Positions 6,897-7,249 of a stretch of DNA of 7,249 nt are shown here, in pieces. How positions within the stretch are numbered: the stretch's first letter is position 1; every line of letters begins with the position of its first letter. This stretch comes from an uncultured Mailhella sp. (GTDB lineage Bacteria > Desulfobacterota > Desulfovibrionia > Desulfovibrionales > Desulfovibrionaceae). The position numbers and the translations under genes were made by a program. The stretch covers positions 1-7,249 of the forward strand of contig CAJTSU010000175.1 of NCBI GenBank assembly GCA_910579055.1, given 5' to 3'. Under the pieces are notes generated by a model. That model worked only from the letters and a program-made list of their open reading frames with translations. It was not told where the DNA came from and did no database searches.

Positions 6897-7018
6897 CGCT
6901 TTTTTTCCGACTCTGATATCGCTTATGGACTTTTTGAGGAGATCCCAATAGTGCGTTTGCGTCATTTTTTGCATTTTTTTTCACGTTTCGCATGTCATGT
7001 TCCCGCCCTCCCCGCCGA

Positions 7019-7047
7019 TTGCTTCCCCCGGCCGGGGGGCGTATGAT
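7019..7047 (+). promoter_or_regulatory. Candidate sigma-70-type promoter with palindromic spacer
   Basis: TTGCTT (7019-7024) and TATGAT (7042-7047) are separated by exactly 17 bp. The -10 matches five of six consensus bases and the -35 three of six. The predicted transcript would start near 7054, about 40 bases before the GTG at 7095. The spacer contains CCCCCGGCCGGGGG (7025-7038), a perfect 14-bp palindrome that could be an operator or a cruciform. This is a prediction from pattern only. Confidence 0.45.
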
Positions 7048-7094
7048 GAACCAGGCACTGCCGTAACAAGCCAAAAAAACTCACGGAAGGAATC

Positions 7095-7249
7095 GTGAAA
7101 AGAATCCTGAAACAAAGCTGCCGCTGTCTTTTGCTGGGCGCGGCGCTCCTGTCCGCCCCGCCCGCGCCCGCGCGGGACGTTCCGCCTCCCCCGCGTCCGG
7201 CTCTTCCCGCGCCGGGGCCGTATCCCGAAGGGCCTCATCCCGTCTGGCC
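7095..7249 (+). CDS. Partial secreted proline-rich protein, function unknown
   Basis: The first 51 codons of a gene that continues beyond the window. The frame starts at GTG 7095 with GGAAGG (7085-7090) just upstream. There is no in-frame ATG between it and the upstream stop at 7047-7049, so GTG is the only plausible start in view. The product begins MKRILKQSCRCLLLGAALL, a positively charged start followed by a hydrophobic core. It then reads APPAPA/RD, a good signal-peptidase I site near residue 26, and continues with prolines (PPPPRPALPAPGPYPEG). No lipobox is present. The protein is therefore probably periplasmic or exported, but I do not recognise the family from this fragment. It is transcribed away from the TRAP cluster and may be unrelated to it. 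Confidence 0.62.
   Translation, partial: MKRILKQSCRCLLLGAALLSAPPAPARDVPPPPRPALPAPGPYPEGPHPVW

Larger units (their letters stand above)
6885..7094. promoter_or_regulatory. Divergent intergenic region serving both flanking genes
   Basis: These 210 bp separate the starts of the minus-strand cluster and the plus-strand gene and should hold both promoters. The region has T-runs at 6900-6906 (7), 6931-6935 (5), 6965-6970 (6) and 6974-6981 (8). The last two are centred exactly 10 bp apart, a pattern that bends DNA. CATGTCATG at 6991-6999 is a short symmetric motif (CATG-T-CATG). For the minus-strand cluster I find no convincing -35/-10 pair. The best is TTGGGA (6948-6943) with a poor -10 at 6925-6920, and no sigma-54 site is apparent. 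Confidence 0.5.

Noticed and set aside
6885..6974. 30-residue N-terminal extension of the AprA-like protein
   Set aside because: A perfect AGGAGG lies within it, six bases before the ATG at 6884. The extension lies in AT-rich intergenic DNA.
5580..7046. 488-codon open frame on the plus strand opposite the AprA-like gene
   Set aside because: The minus-strand frame encodes a recognisable flavoprotein with a good ribosome binding site. The plus-strand frame is an antisense by-product of GC-rich codon usage and shows no family motif.
1..7249. CRISPR array, tRNA, rRNA, insertion sequence or transposase
   Set aside because: I saw no regularly spaced direct repeats, no tRNA- or rRNA-like stretch, and no transposase motif.

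Overview
The window holds a four-gene cluster on the minus strand, read from right to left. It encodes an AprA-like flavoprotein (start 6884), a GltD-like NAD(P)H/FAD oxidoreductase carrying an AprB-like ferredoxin tail, a TRAP-transporter solute-binding protein, and a fused TRAP membrane subunit (DctQ+DctM) ending at 227. All four are intact. Gaps between them are about 50-120 bp, and each has a Shine-Dalgarno sequence at a sensible distance. At the right edge, a divergent gene on the plus strand begins at a GTG at 7095 and runs off the window. Its visible part is a signal peptide followed by a proline-rich stretch.

The organism is most likely an anaerobic, GC-rich member of the Desulfovibrionaceae (Desulfovibrio/Bilophila-like). 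This is inferred from the AprA/AprB-type proteins used outside dissimilatory sulfate reduction, the TRAP transporter with fused QM subunits, and the codon usage. The sequence alone does not prove it.

The likely joint function is as follows. DctP captures a small organic anion in the periplasm and DctQM imports it with Na+. In the cytoplasm an AprA-family flavoenzyme acts on it, or on a product of it, exchanging electrons with NAD(P)H through the FAD and iron-sulfur clusters of the GltD/AprB-like fusion protein. Neither redox protein has an export signal, so the chemistry should be cytoplasmic. The substrate is unknown. The solute-binding protein has Asn where most TRAP binding proteins have the carboxylate-pairing Arg, so an ordinary dicarboxylate is not the obvious candidate.

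Non-coding parts: 1-226 contains no convincing gene but has a 13-bp inverted repeat enclosing overlapping hairpins. The gaps at 2141-2260 and 5098-5216 carry two copies of a related GC-rich hairpin element in the same orientation. The divergent gap 6885-7094 contains phased T-tracts and a promoter-like TTGCTT-17-TATGAT whose spacer includes a perfect 14-bp palindrome.
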